NCBI RefSeq assembly: GCF_014109765.1
Contig: NZ_CP059139.1
Span: 5,167,001-5,231,000, forward strand
Source: Pseudomonas berkeleyensis
Lineage (GTDB): Bacteria; Pseudomonadota; Gammaproteobacteria; Pseudomonadales; Pseudomonadaceae
Reading direction: 5' to 3'
Length of the DNA: 64,000 nucleotides
Part shown: positions 20,664-28,809 of the stretch, piece by piece
How the letters are laid out: the number at the start of each line of letters is the position of its first letter
Numbering within the stretch: position 1 is the stretch's first letter
Program-made: the position numbers and the translations under genes
Notes under the pieces: model-generated
The model's input: only the letters and a program-made list of their open reading frames with translations
What the model was told of the DNA's origin: nothing
Database searches by the model: none

Positions 20664-21347
20664 ATGATCAGAAGCAGCCTGAAATCCATCGTCGCCACCT
20701 GGCTGACCGGCCTGTTATCCCTGCTCCCTCTGGCGCTCACCCTGGCCCTGCTGGCCTGGATATTCAGCCTGCTCAATCGACTGGTCGGCCCCTCGACGCT
20801 GATCGGCCAACTCTTTGCCGCCCTCGGCCAGCCGTTTTCCAGCAACAGCTACCTGGCCTACCTGCTCGGCAGCCTGGTATTGCTGGCCAGCCTCTATCCA
20901 CTTGGCCTGGCCGTACAACTGGGGCTGCGCCGACCGCTTTCCTGGCTGTTCGACCGCACCCTGCGCCGCACGCCATTGATCGGCAACTTCTATAACCTGG
21001 CCGACCGCTTCGTCGGCCTGCTGGACAGGAGCAAGAACCCGGATATCACCACCATGGCACCGGTCTGGTGCTTCTTCGGCGGTGACGGCGTGGCGGTACT
21101 CGCCCTACGCCCCAGCTCGGAAACGGTGGAGCTGGAAGGACGCCCCTATTGCGCAGTTCTGGTACCAACCGCGCCCATTCCAATCGGTGGCGGCCTGCTC
21201 TACGTACCGCAGGAATGGATACGCCCGGCGGAAATGGGCGTCGATCAACTGACCAGCATCTACGTCTCCATGGGCCTCACCCCGCCAACGCCCAGGCGTG
21301 GCGTGGAAAGCGCGCCCATCAAGCGCGCCGATGTCGATCCGCTCTAA
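20664..21347 (+). CDS. DUF502 family membrane protein
   Basis: 227 residues with two N-terminal membrane helices (about 10-33 and 60-85). The conserved family stretch is LSWLFDRTLRRTPLIGNFYN, then a soluble domain with VLVPTAPIPIGGGLLYVP and a C-terminal STYVSMG-like segment (QLTSIYVSMGLTPP). DUF502 proteins are widespread inner-membrane proteins of unknown function. AGGAA precedes the ATG. The TAA stop directly abuts the left end of the MITE-like repeat at 21348, so insertion may have set the present C-terminus. Confidence 0.85.
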   Translation: MIRSSLKSIVATWLTGLLSLLPLALTLALLAWIFSLLNRLVGPSTLIGQLFAALGQPFSSNSYLAYLLGSLVLLASLYPLGLAVQLGLRRPLSWLFDRTLRRTPLIGNFYNLADRFVGLLDRSKNPDITTMAPVWCFFGGDGVAVLALRPSSETVELEGRPYCAVLVPTAPIPIGGGLLYVPQEWIRPAEMGVDQLTSIYVSMGLTPPTPRRGVESAPIKRADVDPL

Positions 21348-21531
21348 GAGCCTGTTCAAAGGCTGCTGCGCGTCGGCCATACAGCGTTGAAATCAAGCTG
21401 GAACGCCAGCCCGGTCAGAATGCTCATTTACAGCTCGTAAAGTCGAACGCGACTCCGAGCGTTCTTCGCTCGATTCGCGGGGCCGCCATCGGTATTGCCT
21501 GGCTCTAGCTCGCGAGACTTTGAACAGGCTC
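21348..21531. mobile_element. 184-bp MITE-like element with 15-bp terminal inverted repeats
   Basis: The left end GAGCCTGTTCAAAG and right end CTTTGAACAGGCTC are perfect inverted copies. The trinucleotide TAA flanks both sides (21345-21347 and 21532-21534), consistent with a target duplication. The interior (about 155 bp) has no credible gene, though a run of codons of a plus-strand frame crosses it. It sits between two convergent genes and contributes bases to the stop codon of the Lrp-family gene. It probably moved with the help of a transposase elsewhere in the genome. Confidence 0.7.
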
Positions 21532-21998
21532 TAAGTCAGCGGCAAGCTGGTGGTGGACTTGATCTCCGACAACGCGACGATCGAGTTGACCTCCTGGATA
21601 CCTGGCACCAGCGACAGCTTCTCGAAGAAGAAACGCTCGTAGGCCTCGATATCACGGGTGACGATGCGCAGCATGAAGTCCACCGAGCCCATCAGCACAT
21701 GGCACTCCAACACCTCCGGGAATTCGCGCATGGCCTCGGCAAACTCGGTGAGATTGGAACGCCCATGGGCATTGAGTTTGACCTGGGCGAACACCTGCGT
21801 GTGCAAGCCAACCTTCTTGCGGTCGAGCAAGGTCACCTGACGGCGAATGACGCCCTCCTCCTTGAGGCGCTGGATGCGTCGCCAGCACGGCGACTGCGAC
21901 AACCCGACCCGTTCGGCGATTTCATTGGTGGACAGCCCTGCATCCTCCTGCAGCAGCGCCAGAATGCGTTGATCGTAGGCATCGAGAACGACGGACAT
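21531..21998 (-). CDS. Lrp/AsnC family transcriptional regulator
   Basis: 155 residues from the ATG at 21998, where the conserved domain begins (MSVVLDAYDQRILALLQED); a longer frame adds 47 residues of no family resemblance. N-terminal helix-turn-helix: STNEIAERVGLSQSPCWRRI. C-terminal RAM (ACT-like) ligand-binding domain: FAQVKLNAHG, PEVLECHVLMGSVDFMLRIV. Such proteins regulate amino-acid metabolism genes, often as octamers that sense leucine or another amino acid. The last codon is TAG formed by the end of the MITE-like repeat. It is divergent from the gene at 22126. Confidence 0.9.
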   Translation of the reverse strand: MSVVLDAYDQRILALLQEDAGLSTNEIAERVGLSQSPCWRRIQRLKEEGVIRRQVTLLDRKKVGLHTQVFAQVKLNAHGRSNLTEFAEAMREFPEVLECHVLMGSVDFMLRIVTRDIEAYERFFFEKLSLVPGIQEVNSIVALSEIKSTTSLPLT

Positions 21999-22125
21999 AA
22001 AAAATCCCTCAAAGGCATTTAACAAGGCAAGACTATCCACAAACAGTGTAAATACACAGAAAACAAGGCAGAACTTTTGCCTCACGAAGGATGAAACTGG
22101 AGCAAATCCTCCGCGAGATGCCAGC

Positions 22126-22461
22126 ATGCCCAACGCCACGCCTCTTCCAGCAGCCCACGCCCGTCGCGATCCCTGGCAGGATCGTCCCGAGCAGAGCGTG
22201 GAATATCATCTACGCACCGAGGCCGATGCCGATGTGCTGTGTCGGCTGCTCGGACTGTTCGCTCAACTGCAACTGCTGCCTCAACACTTGCAGGTGGAAC
22301 GCCAGGACAACGACCTGCAGGTCGTGCTGCAACTGAGCGGCTTGTCGTTGCACCGCGCCGCGCTGCTGGCCGAGAAACTGCGCGGCCTGGTTTGCGTGTG
22401 GCAGGTGGACTGGCGCCACCTCGATCACAACCTGGAACAGATAGCCCTGCGCACTGGCTAG
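22126..22461 (+). CDS. Hypothetical protein, possible ACT-like domain
   Basis: 111 residues, not recognised with confidence. The central part (YHLRTEADADVLCRLLGLFAQ, QLLPQHLQVERQDNDLQVVLQL, then LAEKLRGLVCVWQVDW) alternates beta strands and helices in the pattern of a small ACT-like regulatory domain: beta, helix, beta, beta, helix, beta. It is divergent from the Lrp-family regulator, with 127 bp between the starts, so it may be its target. No strong ribosome-binding site is visible at this ATG and the true start may differ. Confidence 0.6.
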   Translation: MPNATPLPAAHARRDPWQDRPEQSVEYHLRTEADADVLCRLLGLFAQLQLLPQHLQVERQDNDLQVVLQLSGLSLHRAALLAEKLRGLVCVWQVDWRHLDHNLEQIALRTG

Positions 22462-22589
22462 CAGATCACGCCGCAGCCTTCGCCCCGGTCATGCTTTTCG
22501 GGCATCCTAGTGGCTGATGAGGTTTGCCGGGCGCGCGGCAACACCGCCTGAAGCTATGCTTGACCAGGATGTTCAACCGAGGAACCCGC

Positions 22590-24374
22590 ATGTCCGCTTT
22601 TGCTGCCACCGCCCCAGACCGTGTATTGGATCTCGGCGATCTGTTGCGCGAGCTGGTCGCCCAGGGTCGGGTCGAGCAGGATGTGGCCGAGCAGTGCCTG
22701 GCGATTCGCCGCAGCTCGCTGAACAACACCCAGCACCCGCTGGAGTTTCTCGCCGCGCAGCAAGTGGACGACCGGAAACGACCAGGCAAGAAGCTCGACC
22801 TGGAAACGCTCACCGTCTGGCTAGCCGACTTCTCCGGCCAGCCCTATCTGCGCATCGACCCGTTGAAAATCGACGTGCCGGCCATCACCCCGCTGATGTC
22901 CTACGCCTTCGCTCAACGCCACAAGATCCTCGCCGTGGCGGTCGACAGTGAAAGCGTCACCATCGCCAGCAGCCAACCGCTGGTGCACAGCTGGGAAGCA
23001 AACCTGGTGCACGTACTCAAGCGCCCGATCAAGCGCGTGGTGGCAAACCCCAGCGATATCCAGCGCTTCACCACCGAGTTCTATCGCCTGGCCCGCTCGG
23101 TCAGCGGCGCCAATGCCACGGATCAGAAGATCAGCGGCGTCGGCAACTTCGAGCAATTGCTCAGCCTGGGCGCACAGGATCAGGAGCCGGACGCCAACGA
23201 CGCGCACATCGTCAACATCGTCGATTGGCTGTTCCAGTACGCCTTCCAGCAACGTGCCAGCGATATCCATATCGAGCCACGCCGCGAGCAGGGCACGGTG
23301 CGTTTTCGCATCGACGGCGTGCTGCACACCGTCTACCAGTTCCCTGCGCAGGTAACCATGGCGGTGGTCAGCCGCCTGAAAAACCTCGGCCGCATGAACA
23401 TTGCCGAGAAACGCAAACCACAGGACGGCCGGGTCAAGACCAAGACGCCTGACGGCAACGAGGTAGAGCTGCGCCTGTCCACTCTGCCCACCGCCTTTGG
23501 CGAGAAGATGGTGATGCGTATCTTCGACCCCGAGGTGCTGCTGAAAAGCCCGGATCAGCTCGGTTTCTCACCGGAAGATCTGCGTCGCTGGGCCAGCATG
23601 ACCAGCCAGCCCAACGGCATCATCCTGGTGACCGGCCCCACCGGTTCAGGCAAGACCACCACGCTCTACACCACGCTCAAACAACTGGCCACGCCGGAAG
23701 TGAACGTCTGCACCATCGAAGACCCGATCGAGATGATCGAAGGCGCCTTCAACCAAATGCAGGTGCAGCACAACATCGACCTGAACTTCGCCAGCGGCGT
23801 ACGTGCGCTGATGCGCCAGGATCCGGACATCATCATGGTCGGCGAGATCCGCGACCTGGAGACGGCCGAAATGGCCATCCAGGCGGCGCTGACCGGCCAC
23901 CTGGTGCTGTCCACCCTGCACACCAACGACGCGCCCAGCGCCATCACCCGCCTGCTCGAACTGGGCGTGCCGCATTACCTGCTCAAGGCCACTCTCCTCG
24001 GCGTCATGGCCCAGCGCCTGGTGCGCACCCTGTGCCCGCACTGCAAGGCACCGGTGCAACTGGACGAAGACACCTGGAACGGCCTGACCCGGCCCTGGAG
24101 CTCCCCCCTGCCAACTCAGGCACACCACGCCGTCGGCTGCCTGGAATGCCGCGAAACCGGCTACCGCGGCCGCGCCGGCGTCTACGAGATCATGCTGCTC
24201 AACGACACGATCAAACCGCTGATCACCGCCGACACCGATCTCACGGCGCTACGCCGCGCTGCCTTCAAGGACGGCATGCGCAGCCTGCGCCTGTCCGGTG
24301 CACAGAAGGTCGCCGCCGGGTTGACCACCATCGAGGAAGTGCTGCGCGTCACTCCCCAGAGCGAGCAGCGCTGA
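22590..24374 (+). CDS. GspE/PilB family secretion or pilus assembly ATPase (orphan)
   Basis: 594 residues from the ATG at 22590, preceded by GAGGAA. An N-terminal GspE_N-like domain (about 80-170) precedes the ATPase core with SDIHIEPRREQGTVRFRIDG, Walker A GPTGSGKTTT (about 349-358), the Asp box TIEDPIEM, Walker B IIMVGEIRD and the His box STLHTND. A zinc-binding CPHC...CLEC pair lies near the C-terminus. All motifs are intact, so it should be an active hexameric motor. No other type II secretion or type IV pilus gene is nearby, so its partner machine is unknown. Its end overlaps the convergent gene at 24349 by 26 bp. Confidence 0.88.
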   Translation: MSAFAATAPDRVLDLGDLLRELVAQGRVEQDVAEQCLAIRRSSLNNTQHPLEFLAAQQVDDRKRPGKKLDLETLTVWLADFSGQPYLRIDPLKIDVPAITPLMSYAFAQRHKILAVAVDSESVTIASSQPLVHSWEANLVHVLKRPIKRVVANPSDIQRFTTEFYRLARSVSGANATDQKISGVGNFEQLLSLGAQDQEPDANDAHIVNIVDWLFQYAFQQRASDIHIEPRREQGTVRFRIDGVLHTVYQFPAQVTMAVVSRLKNLGRMNIAEKRKPQDGRVKTKTPDGNEVELRLSTLPTAFGEKMVMRIFDPEVLLKSPDQLGFSPEDLRRWASMTSQPNGIILVTGPTGSGKTTTLYTTLKQLATPEVNVCTIEDPIEMIEGAFNQMQVQHNIDLNFASGVRALMRQDPDIIMVGEIRDLETAEMAIQAALTGHLVLSTLHTNDAPSAITRLLELGVPHYLLKATLLGVMAQRLVRTLCPHCKAPVQLDEDTWNGLTRPWSSPLPTQAHHAVGCLECRETGYRGRAGVYEIMLLNDTIKPLITADTDLTALRRAAFKDGMRSLRLSGAQKVAAGLTTIEEVLRVTPQSEQR

Positions 24375-25023
24375 GCGTCGCGCAACTGCGATAGCGATCC
24401 TCGGCCAGTTGCGGATGCCAGGCGAACAGGTACTGGCCATCCTCGAGCTGATCCACCACCAGCCGGATCACCTCCTGCTGCACGGCCGGACAGCCGAGGC
24501 TGCGCCCCATACGCCCGTACTTCTGCACCCAATCCGGCGCCACATAGTCAGCGCCATGGATCACCAGTGCCCGGGCACGTGCCTGGTCATTGAGCCCTGC
24601 TTCCAGCCCATCCAGGCGCAGTGAGTGGCCATGTCGGCCACGATAACTCTCGGCACCACGAAACAGCCCGAGACTCGACTGATGGCTGCCTGGCAGGTTG
24701 GAGAAGCGCTCGGCGAAGAGCTCGCCGGACTCCCGGCCATGCGCGACGAACTCGCGCTGCAGCAAACTCCGCTGGCTCAGATCGAACACCCACATCCGCC
24801 TCTCCAGCGAAGGCCGCGAATAGTCGATGACTGCCAGGCGATTGGCCTTGTTCGGCGTATCGTGTTCGGCGCAATGCAACGCCTGCAACGCAGCTTGCAA
24901 CACCCGGCCATCCAGTTGCGGCGCTGTGCGCTGCAATGCCTCCTGTAGCTCACTGGCCAAGGCGCGCTGCCCAACCAACGCCAGAGCAACGAACAGCAGC
25001 GGTAGCAGCAAGCGTTCGAACAT
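24349..25023 (-). CDS. Periplasmic murein L,D-transpeptidase-like protein (YkuD_2 family)
   Basis: 224 residues from the ATG at 25023. A signal peptide (MFERLLLPLLFVALALVGQRALAS region, cleavage near ALA-S) directs it to the periplasm. The conserved core has HGADYV and GRMGRSLGCPAVQ, giving the H156/C178 dyad of the YkuD_2 (PF13645-type) L,D-transpeptidase catalytic-domain family. The substrate would be peptidoglycan stem peptides. Activity is inferred, not established, for this subfamily. It is convergent with the GspE-like gene, and the coding ends overlap. Confidence 0.82.
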   Translation of the reverse strand: MFERLLLPLLFVALALVGQRALASELQEALQRTAPQLDGRVLQAALQALHCAEHDTPNKANRLAVIDYSRPSLERRMWVFDLSQRSLLQREFVAHGRESGELFAERFSNLPGSHQSSLGLFRGAESYRGRHGHSLRLDGLEAGLNDQARARALVIHGADYVAPDWVQKYGRMGRSLGCPAVQQEVIRLVVDQLEDGQYLFAWHPQLAEDRYRSCATLSAARSGE

Positions 25024-25188
25024 GATCAAGCCCTCACCAATTGCATGGCATTTGCCCACCTTGCGAAGGGGTCGGCGGCAGATCGCTAGCGGCTGTGCTT
25101 AGATTCATTGATCTGGCAATGGAGTCTATGCAATGCACACAGGCGGACGGGTGAGCCATACCCCTGGAACAGGTCTCAGCACTTTCTC

Positions 25189-25443
25189 ATGATCACCTAT
25201 CTTCAACACCTGTCGTTCTGGGACTGGGTAGCTCTCGCCACCTTGCTGCTGATTCTCGAAGTGTTCGGCGCTGGCGGCTACCTGCTCTGGATCGGTCTGG
25301 TAGCAGTTGTCGTCGGCGCGCTGACCTACCTCTTCCCGGAACTGCCCTGGGCCTGGCAATTCCTGCTGTTCGGTACGCTGGCGCTGCTCTCGGCGCTGCT
25401 CTGGTGGCGACATCAGCATCGCACCAGCAGGGCCAGAAACTGA
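25189..25443 (+). CDS. NfeD-like small membrane protein (YbbJ type)
   Basis: 84 residues from the ATG at 25189 (a longer frame to 25108 adds a polar, non-conserved leader). Two membrane helices with the family signature FWDWVALATLLLILEVFGAGGYLLWIG (split here as about residues 9-35) and a second helix at about 45-70, then a basic tail. NfeD proteins usually pair with a stomatin/SPFH protein (QmcA/YbbK). None is adjacent, and the usual C-terminal OB domain is missing. The ribosome-binding site is weak. Confidence 0.72.
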   Translation: MITYLQHLSFWDWVALATLLLILEVFGAGGYLLWIGLVAVVVGALTYLFPELPWAWQFLLFGTLALLSALLWWRHQHRTSRARN

Positions 25444-25531
25444 CCTGCCTGGCAACCGGCCATCGCCTGCAAGGAACCACAAGCGGCATCTGTCACTCCT
25501 AGGTTAGGAACCACCCCACAGGAGTTTCATC

Positions 25532-25870
25532 ATGCGTGTAACGAGCCGCGCCGCACTGGCTTTCAGTGCCTGCCTGATCGCCCAGACCGCAGCAGCCGAT
25601 GGCATGCTGCGCGACATTCTCTCCTCCGGCGCCACCACCGCCTCAACCTATCTGACCTTCAAGGATCGCAAGCTGGTCGCCGCGGCCGAAGAGGACGCGA
25701 GCAGCTTCGTCGCCAGCGCTGGCGAAATTCGCGGCCCACACCTGGAGGCCGCACTGCAAAAACTGCGCAGCGACAATCCGCAGTTACAGGACGCCGATGA
25801 CATGGCACTGGCCAGTGCCATCCTGGCGGCTTCGGCAAGCACCAGCGAGATCGCAACGATCGCTGAGTGA
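25532..25870 (+). CDS. DUF2388 family exported protein
   Basis: 112 residues. A signal peptide with cleavage after TAAA-D (about residue 22) is followed by a short conserved domain: TTASTYLTFKDRKLV, AAEEDASSFVASAGEIRG, LEAALQKLR, DDMALASAIL. This is the pattern of the Pseudomonas-restricted DUF2388/TIGR02448 family, a small periplasmic protein of unknown function. CAGGAG precedes the ATG. A perfect bidirectional terminator follows the stop. Confidence 0.8.
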   Translation: MRVTSRAALAFSACLIAQTAAADGMLRDILSSGATTASTYLTFKDRKLVAAAEEDASSFVASAGEIRGPHLEAALQKLRSDNPQLQDADDMALASAILAASASTSEIATIAE

Positions 25871-25878
25871 CACACATA

Positions 25879-25913
25879 AAAAATGCCCGCATCCAATGGA
25901 TGCGGGCATTTTT
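25879..25913. terminator. Bidirectional rho-independent terminator
   Basis: A 16-bp perfect inverted repeat with a 3-base loop: the left arm ends in ATGCCCGCATCC (to 25894) and the right arm GGATGCGGGCAT begins at 25898. It is flanked by A5 on the left and T5 on the right. It serves the DUF2388 gene on the plus strand and the convergent oprD-type gene on the minus strand. Confidence 0.92.
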
Positions 25914-25956
25914 GCTCAGGGAGTCGCAAGAACCTAACGCTCTCGCGCAGACCTGA

Positions 25957-27291
25957 TTACAGCAGCGGAATGGTGTAGCTGACGATCAAGCGGTTCTGAT
26001 CGGCATCGGTGGCGGCGTTGCCACGCAGCACACCATTGCGCCAGCCCAGACCCAGGCCCTTCAGGGCGCCTTCTTGGAACACGTAATCCAGCGCGATGTC
26101 ACGCTCCCACTCTTTGTTCTGCTCGCCATTGGCACGCTGAATGTTGGTGCCCTTCAGGTAAGCAACCGACGCTTTCAGGCCCGGTACGCCGAGGCTGGCG
26201 AAGTCATAGCTGTACTGACCGAAAGTCGTACGCTCACCGGCACGAGTGAAGTTGTGGTTCAGGCGGTCGGTCAGCAGGTAGACGCTGGCGCCAGCAGAAC
26301 CTTCGACACCACCCTGGTTCAGTTGAACGAAGTTGCTGTCCTCGGAAACACGCTGATAACCCAGCATCAGGGCATGGCCGCGCAGGCTGTAAGTGAACGC
26401 GGCGCTCCAGGTGTTGTTGTCGACCTCACCGGTGCCGTCACCAAAGGTGGTGTTGGCGGTGTAGCCTGCGGCGCGACCGGCAGCACTGCCGTTCTTGCCA
26501 TCGGAAGTGGTACGGAAGTAGCGCAGATCGGTCTTCAGGCTGCCCTCACCCAGAGCCAGGTTGTGGCCCAGTCCAGCGAAGTGCTGCTTGTAGAAGTCTT
26601 CCAGATTGGCGTAGTAGTACTGTGCGGTCAGATCCTTGTTGATCTTCCAGTCACCACCACCGAAGTAGAACTTGTTGGAGTCAGCCTGGCCAACGCTGCG
26701 GCCATCGATCGACAGACTGGTGCTGTTGCTCGAGGCACGGCCAACGGCGTGCTCGATCTGGCCAGCAGTCAGAGTCAGGTTGTCGATTTCGTTGGAAGTG
26801 ATCATGCCGCCTTCGAACATCTGCGGCAGCAGGCGCCCGTCGTTAGACGTCAGGATCGGCAGTTTCGGCATCAGAGTGCCGATGCGAGCTTCGGTCTTGG
26901 AGAAACGAACCTTGCCGGTCAGACCGCCTTTGCTGAAATCGTCAACTGCGCTGCCATCGCTTTCCAGCGGGAACAGAGCGCCCGGGGTACGATCACGGCC
27001 GTCCTTGTTGTTACGACCACCGCCGTCCAGGCGCACGCCCAGCATGCCAACAGCGTCAACACCGAAACCCACAGTACCCTCGGTAAAACCGGAGGTGTAG
27101 TTGAAAATGAAGCCCTGACCCCATTCACGAGCAGCACCGTTGTTGTCGGTCGTGTTCTTAACGTCGTTGTCGAAGTAGAAATTGCGCAGGGTGAGGTTGG
27201 CCTTGCTGTCACCGATGAAATCGGCGAAGGCGACTTGGCTCAGGCCCAGGGTGCTGGCGGCTACGGCCAGTGCCAGGGAGGTCTTTCTCAT
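25957..27291 (-). CDS. OprD family outer-membrane porin
   Basis: 444 residues with a signal peptide (MRKTSLALAVAASTLGLSQ..., cleavage after AFA). The mature start DFIGDSKANLTLRNFYFDND is typical of OprD-family 18-strand channels. Further conserved blocks are EWGQGFIFNYTSGFTEGTVGFG, SDGSAVDDFSK, KTEARIGTLMPKLPIL and TSNEIDNLTLTAGQ. The protein ends in the outer-membrane consensus IVSYTIPLL. It takes up small carboxylates, amino acids or related solutes; the substrate is not readable. A close paralogue lies at 55023-56351 in the organosulfur cluster. Confidence 0.93.
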   Translation of the reverse strand: MRKTSLALAVAASTLGLSQVAFADFIGDSKANLTLRNFYFDNDVKNTTDNNGAAREWGQGFIFNYTSGFTEGTVGFGVDAVGMLGVRLDGGGRNNKDGRDRTPGALFPLESDGSAVDDFSKGGLTGKVRFSKTEARIGTLMPKLPILTSNDGRLLPQMFEGGMITSNEIDNLTLTAGQIEHAVGRASSNSTSLSIDGRSVGQADSNKFYFGGGDWKINKDLTAQYYYANLEDFYKQHFAGLGHNLALGEGSLKTDLRYFRTTSDGKNGSAAGRAAGYTANTTFGDGTGEVDNNTWSAAFTYSLRGHALMLGYQRVSEDSNFVQLNQGGVEGSAGASVYLLTDRLNHNFTRAGERTTFGQYSYDFASLGVPGLKASVAYLKGTNIQRANGEQNKEWERDIALDYVFQEGALKGLGLGWRNGVLRGNAATDADQNRLIVSYTIPLL

Positions 27292-27725
27292 TATGTTTCT
27301 CTCCAGTGTGTTTAAGGTGACGCATCGACTCCTAGCACTGACTTCGGCACGAAGAGGCAGGCTCGGAGACGAATGGGGTGAACGCCCAGGCGCACGACCT
27401 CACGGCAGAAGGTTGCCGCGCCAGAGGCGAACGAAAATCAGAAAAGAGATAACAACGGGAAGCCCGGACAGAGGGGCAAGAGGAGACGGGCAGGTTGGGT
27501 CATAGTCGGCACTCGCATCGTTGTTATTGTGCGCCAGCATCCATTGGCCAGCTTTGAATAGCGAGTGCTAGAGCAGTTTGCGTGCCAGAACGGACGCAGC
27601 AATGGGCAAGAGCCGCTGCCGCGGGAAGTTACACTTTCCAGTCAGCGCAGTGACACCCTGATGACAGCCATTCGATAGGCAATTTGTTGCCTATCGAATG
27701 CATTAAAACGGCGGAAACCCGCCAA
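27292..27725. other. Intergenic region with a perfect 13-bp dyad
   Basis: 434 bp between two minus-strand genes. It must contain the promoter of the oprD-type gene. A perfect inverted repeat ATTCGATAGGCAA / TTGCCTATCGAAT occupies 27670-27682 and 27687-27699 with a 4-base spacer. Neither side has a T-run, so it may be an operator or a protein-bound RNA stem rather than a standard terminator for the cyclase gene upstream. No gene is supported in the rest. Confidence 0.5.
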
Positions 27726-28709
27726 TCAACCGACCACGATCTGATTCTTGCCCTGCCGCTTGGCCGCATACATGGCAGCGTCGGCGCGCGCATAGAGCGC
27801 GTCGAGAGTGGCGTCGGTCGCAAGCAAGCTGGTCAGGCCCTGGCTGACGGTAATGCCGAAATTCGTACCCTCGTGCTGAAACACCAGCCGCTGTACCTCG
27901 CGCTGTAGCCGCTCGGCCACCTGCAGCGCGACGTCCGGCTCACAGCCTGGGAACAACGCAGCGAATTCCTCGCCACCGATACGACCGAAGAGATCACCCC
28001 GGCGCAAGGTGGTGGCACCGCAGTGGGCCAGGCGCTGCAGCACCTGGTCACCAATCTGATGACCGTACTGATCGTTGATCTTCTTGAAGTCGTCCAGGTC
28101 GAGCAGCAGGAAGGCCATCGGGCTGCCGAATTGGCGAGCATGTTCGAACTCGCGCCGGGCGCATTCGAAGAAATGCCGGCGATTGCTGCTCTCAGTCAGC
28201 ACATCGGTGGTGGCCAGACGATGCAGCTCACCTTCCAAGCGCTTCTTCTCGGTGATGTCTTCAGCGATGCCGACGATCACGTTGCCCTTGTCCACACCAG
28301 GCAACGGGCTGACGAAGCACTTGTCGCTAAGCCAGCGCAGTTGGCCATCGGCCCGGATAATACGGTACTCCCGCGACTCCACCGCACCAGTCTCCAGCAC
28401 CTTGGCCAGGCTCTGGGCGGCGTACTCGACATCGTCCGGATAAATGCTGTTGCGCCACTCGCCATAGTCGGCCAGGAGCAGTGCAGCAGAGCGTCCGAAA
28501 ATACGTTCGTAGGCAGGACTGACGTAGATCATGCGCTGCTCGCGCCAGTCGAACGCCCAAAGCACGGCGTTGACGCTGCCGAGCAGGCTACTGAACAACT
28601 GCTCACGCTCACCCAGGCGCTCCACCTCGGCTCGGCTGTGCAGCAGGGCCAAGGTCAGTTCTTCCAACTCGGAGACAGCGTTGCCTTGATCATCCATCAC
28701 AACAGCCAT
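27726..28709 (-). CDS. PAS-GGDEF diguanylate cyclase
   Basis: 327 residues from the ATG at 28709, which has GAGGGA six bases upstream; the in-frame ATG six codons earlier lacks a site. A short helical N-terminus is followed by a PAS domain with PAC tail (about 40-155: MIYVSPAYERIFGRS, GIAEDITEKKRLE) and a GGDEF domain with intact GGEEF (245-249). An RRGD inhibitory I-site sits five residues before it. No membrane segments, so it is a cytosolic c-di-GMP synthase sensing an internal signal through the PAS domain. The TDVLTESSNRR segment deviates from the usual LTGLxNRR. Confidence 0.9.
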   Translation of the reverse strand: MAVVMDDQGNAVSELEELTLALLHSRAEVERLGEREQLFSSLLGSVNAVLWAFDWREQRMIYVSPAYERIFGRSAALLLADYGEWRNSIYPDDVEYAAQSLAKVLETGAVESREYRIIRADGQLRWLSDKCFVSPLPGVDKGNVIVGIAEDITEKKRLEGELHRLATTDVLTESSNRRHFFECARREFEHARQFGSPMAFLLLDLDDFKKINDQYGHQIGDQVLQRLAHCGATTLRRGDLFGRIGGEEFAALFPGCEPDVALQVAERLQREVQRLVFQHEGTNFGITVSQGLTSLLATDATLDALYARADAAMYAAKRQGKNQIVVG

Positions 28710-28765
28710 CCAATCCCTCGCAATCAATATCTATTGAGCATAGTGCGAGCAATTGGACAAATAGA

Positions 28766-28790
28766 AAGGCCCGCCAGTTCGGCGGGCCTT
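28766..28790 (-). terminator. Rho-independent terminator of the desaturase gene
   Basis: AAGGCCCGCC (28766-28775) and GGCGGGCCTT (28781-28790) form a 10-bp stem with a 5-base loop. On the minus strand it is followed by TTTCTATTT. It lies 20 bp after the desA-type stop codon. Confidence 0.82.
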
Positions 28791-28809
28791 CGGTTATCGC
28801 GTGAGGCGA

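Noticed and set aside
21149..21508. 119-codon ORF crossing the end of the DUF502 gene and the MITE-like element
   Set aside because: Off-frame through DUF502 and then through the repeat; no supporting features.
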